Shown one piece after another: positions 4,044 to 5,806 of a DNA stretch of 5,806 bases. The notes beneath the pieces are model-generated. The model was not told where the DNA came from, searched no databases, and saw only the letters and a program-made list of their open reading frames with translations. Position 1 is the stretch's first letter; every line of letters starts with the position of its first letter. Origin of the DNA: Kiritimatiellia bacterium (GTDB lineage: Bacteria; Verrucomicrobiota; Kiritimatiellia; CAIQIC01; Lenti-01). A program made the translations under genes and the position numbers. The DNA lies in NCBI GenBank assembly GCA_018432565.1, contig JAHDSS010000121.1, positions 1 to 5,806 of the forward strand, in the 5' to 3' direction.

Positions 4044-5806
4044 GCCTTTTCCACGCCATGGAAACATTTTCCGCACGTTTTCCACGCCATGGAAAACTTT
4101 TTTCCACACCGTGGAAAACCGTCTGGTCGTCGCCCGCCGCCGCGTATCTGGCGATCGGCCTCATCGCCTGGATCGTGCGGGCGCTCTATCTGCTCGAAAC
4201 CTCCCGCCATCCGGCTTTCCATCTGCCCCTGGTGGACGCCGGGGAATATCATGCCCTGGCCCGGGCCTGGGCCGAAGGCCGCCTCCCCCTCCCCAAGCTG
4301 TCCTGGCAGCCATGGTTCTACCCCGTCACGCTCGGCCGGCTCTATGCCCTTGCCGGGGCATCCGTCTGGGCCGCCAAGCTGTTGCAAATCACGGCCGGGG
4401 CGCTGACCTGTGTCCTGACCGCCGCCCTGGCCTTCGCCGGCTGGCCCCGGCCGGCAAGCCGTTGGATCGCAGGCCTCGCCGCCGCCTTCTACGGCCCCTT
4501 GATTCACATTGACGGCGAACTGCTCGCAGAACCCTGGGCGGCGCTGGGCCTGACCGCCGCCGCACTGGCGGCCATCCGCTATCGCCAGCACCCCCGGGAT
4601 CTGTTGGCGTTGGCGCTGGGCATCATCGGAGGCCTGTTGCTGTTCATCCGCCCCCCGGCCTTGGCCGGCTGGCTTCCCCTGGTCGTTTTTGCCGGGTGGA
4701 CCTGGATTCGCCGTCCCCGCCCCTCCTTGCGGATCCCGGCCCTGCATCTCGTTTGGGTGGCCGTCGGATTTGCCCTGGCGGCGATCCCCTTTGTCCATGC
4801 CATCCACCAGGCCACCGGCACGGTGCGGCTTCTGCCCAGTTCCGGCGGCATCAACTTCTACATCGGCAACAGCGCCCGCCCCTGCGAAACCCTCAACATC
4901 CGTCCGGGCCATGCCTGGGAAAATCTGACCCTGTGGCCCGAACTTCACGGCGCGCGCAGCGAGGACCAAAAAGACGCCTTCTACCGGCGTCAGGCCCTCC
5001 GGGACATCCGGTCTCATCCCGGCGTCTTCCTCCGCAACCTCGCGTCGAAAACCCGGCAGTTTTTCTGCTCGCGCGAACTCCCCCGGAACGTGGACCTCTA
5101 TGTCTACCGCGACCAGTCACGGATCCTGCGCGCCCTGGTCTGGAAAATCCGCGGATTCGGATTTCCCTTCGGGGCCCTGATCGGGCTCGCCGCCATCGGC
5201 TGCTGGGCGCGGCGGCCCGCATCGTTCGGCATGGCGCTGGCCATCGCCGGCTACGCCGCCGCGATCGTGGCCGTCCACGTCTGCGCCCGCTACCGAATCC
5301 CTGTCCTGCCCCTGTTCATCGGGCTGGCGGCCTGGGGCATCCTCGCCGCGGCCGATGCCCTGAAGGCCCGGCATTTCCGCGTCGTCTCTTTCCACGCCGC
5401 CGTCCTGATCGGGCTGGGCGCCGCGACCAGTTTCGGCCAGCCCTTTTGTTCGGAAACCCTGAACTACCGGGCCGAATTCCTGCGGTTGCTGGCCACGACC
5501 GCCTATGACCAGCGGCTGTTTGCTCTGGCCGAGTCCTGCACCCGCCAGGCCTTGGCGGAAAACCCGCGCGAAGCCCAGGCCTGGAACCAGCTCGGCTTGC
5601 TGGCCGTCCGGCGCGGCAACCTGGCCGAGGCGGAAGCTCATTTCCGCCTGGCAACCGACATCGCTCCGTCCTTCGCCCACGCCTGGTTCAACCTCGGCAA
5701 GGCGGCGGCCAGGCGCGGGAAAACCGAAGAAGCCATCGGCCACTTCCGCGAAGGCCTTCGCCTGTCGCCCGCCTATCTGCCCGCCTGGATCGAACTCGGC
5801 GATCTG
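4040..5806 (+). CDS. Membrane glycosyltransferase-like protein (GT39/PMT-type) with C-terminal TPRs, 3' end outside window
   Basis: The frame is open from ATG 4040 to the window edge (589 codons, no stop). ATG 4040 overlaps the preceding TGA as ATGA, suggesting translational coupling. ATG 4058 is the only other reasonable start; neither has a well-spaced Shine-Dalgarno. Residues 3-27 are mostly translated palindromic repeats. From about residue 33 there are roughly eleven hydrophobic segments up to about 470. A first-loop acidic motif VDAGEYHALARAWAEG (D66, E69) follows the first segment, as in GT-C glycosyltransferases of the GT39/ArnT-like type. A large soluble loop begins at GGINFYIGN (269-277), a pattern seen in TPR-linked members, and RYRIPVLPL (417 on) resembles the family's conserved late segment. 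Residues from about 490 form TPRs (AWNQLGLLAVRRGNLAEAEA and AWFNLGKAAARRGKTEEAI). It probably transfers sugar from a polyprenyl-phosphate donor, but donor and acceptor are unknown. A non-catalytic relative cannot be excluded. Confidence 0.72.
   Translation, partial: MSLFHAMETFSARFPRHGKLFSTPWKTVWSSPAAAYLAIGLIAWIVRALYLLETSRHPAFHLPLVDAGEYHALARAWAEGRLPLPKLSWQPWFYPVTLGRLYALAGASVWAAKLLQITAGALTCVLTAALAFAGWPRPASRWIAGLAAAFYGPLIHIDGELLAEPWAALGLTAAALAAIRYRQHPRDLLALALGIIGGLLLFIRPPALAGWLPLVVFAGWTWIRRPRPSLRIPALHLVWVAVGFALAAIPFVHAIHQATGTVRLLPSSGGINFYIGNSARPCETLNIRPGHAWENLTLWPELHGARSEDQKDAFYRRQALRDIRSHPGVFLRNLASKTRQFFCSRELPRNVDLYVYRDQSRILRALVWKIRGFGFPFGALIGLAAIGCWARRPASFGMALAIAGYAAAIVAVHVCARYRIPVLPLFIGLAAWGILAAADALKARHFRVVSFHAAVLIGLGAATSFGQPFCSETLNYRAEFLRLLATTAYDQRLFALAESCTRQALAENPREAQAWNQLGLLAVRRGNLAEAEAHFRLATDIAPSFAHAWFNLGKAAARRGKTEEAIGHFREGLRLSPAYLPAWIELGDL
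4048..4064. repeat. TTTTCCACG-family palindrome, copy 2
   Basis: TTTCCACGCCATGGAAA has arms TTTCCA and TGGAAA and matches the palindrome at 2698-2726 except for one core base (A for G at 4058) and shorter flanks. It lies in the first codons of the glycosyltransferase-like gene and is read as Phe-His-Ala-Met-Glu. The alternative start ATG 4058 is part of it. Confidence 0.8.
4077..4097. repeat. TTTTCCACG-family palindrome, copy 3, followed by a T-run
   Basis: Arms GTTTTCCA (4077-4084) and TGGAAAAC (4090-4097) surround CGCCA. The same core as copy 2 is here read as Arg-Phe-Pro-Arg-His-Gly-Lys. Six T residues follow directly (4098-4103), so the RNA would look like a weak intrinsic terminator within the start of the glycosyltransferase-like gene. 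Confidence 0.82.
4100..4118. repeat. TTTTCCACG-family palindrome, copy 4
   Basis: Arms TTTTCCAC (4100-4107) and GTGGAAAA (4111-4118) surround ACC. In the glycosyltransferase-like frame it is read as Phe-Ser-Thr-Pro-Trp-Lys, the third reading phase used by this element. The first membrane segment starts about 7 codons later. Confidence 0.8.

Noticed and set aside
2751..4109. Minus-strand open frame of 452 codons opposite the phospholipase D-like gene
   Set aside because: The product is low-complexity Gly/Ala/Val. The opposite strand has two intact HKD motifs and a signal peptide.
4111..4512. Open + strand frame of 133 codons starting at ATG 4111
   Set aside because: It is out of frame with the membrane protein. 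The frame starting at 4040 encodes coherent hydrophobic segments through the same bases.
3716..5017. Minus-strand open frame of 433 codons across the junction of the last two genes
   Set aside because: It crosses the translated palindromes and two well-supported + strand genes, and its sequence is Gly/Pro/Gln-rich without a recognisable domain.
5389..5398. A further TTTTCCACG-family palindrome (TTTCCACGCC)
   Set aside because: Only the left half is present; no complementary right arm follows, so it is probably chance.

Overview
The window is GC-rich and reads almost entirely on the + strand. It carries the 3' end of a histidine-biosynthesis gene (hisG), a 29-codon gene for a very basic ribosome-associated protein, a large TPR lipoprotein, an exported phospholipase D-superfamily protein, and a multi-pass membrane glycosyltransferase-like protein with a C-terminal TPR region that runs off the right edge. 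The strong C/G third-position bias, the short AURKAIP1/COX24-type protein, the TPR-rich envelope proteins and the abundance of short palindromic repeats suggest a Gram-negative bacterium, perhaps of the Verrucomicrobiota/Kiritimatiellota (PVC) group. That placement is an inference from style; no taxonomic marker gene is complete here.

Layout. Bases 1-195 are the end of hisG. After 39 nt, a good Shine-Dalgarno (221-226) leads into the small basic gene (235-324). The TPR lipoprotein gene (339-2258) follows after 14 nt, so these three look co-transcribed. Bases 2259-2765 form the only long non-coding stretch. It holds a seven-unit, 44-bp tandem array of hairpin-forming repeats (2275-2612), one unit interrupted by a 30-bp palindromic insert (2435-2464). 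Next come about 85 nt without recognisable features, a perfect 29-bp palindrome (2698-2726), and a possible extended -10 promoter just before the phospholipase D-like gene (2766-4043). The glycosyltransferase-like gene (4040 to beyond 5806) overlaps that gene by the four bases ATGA, so the two are probably translationally coupled.

The most unusual content is the palindromes. Three or four sequence families occur in under 6 kb, and they enter genes as well as spacers. One hairpin sits in the linker just after the lipobox of the TPR lipoprotein. Three copies of the TTTTCCACGCC(A/G)TGGAAAA family make up most of the N-terminus of the glycosyltransferase-like protein, each read in a different frame. 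This resembles REP/RPE-type dispersed elements that tolerate insertion into coding sequence.

Functionally, the hisG and small-protein genes are housekeeping. The two downstream genes encode an exported phosphodiesterase-family enzyme and a membrane glycosyltransferase-like protein. Together with the TPR lipoprotein they point to cell-envelope work, but no substrate can be read from the sequence.
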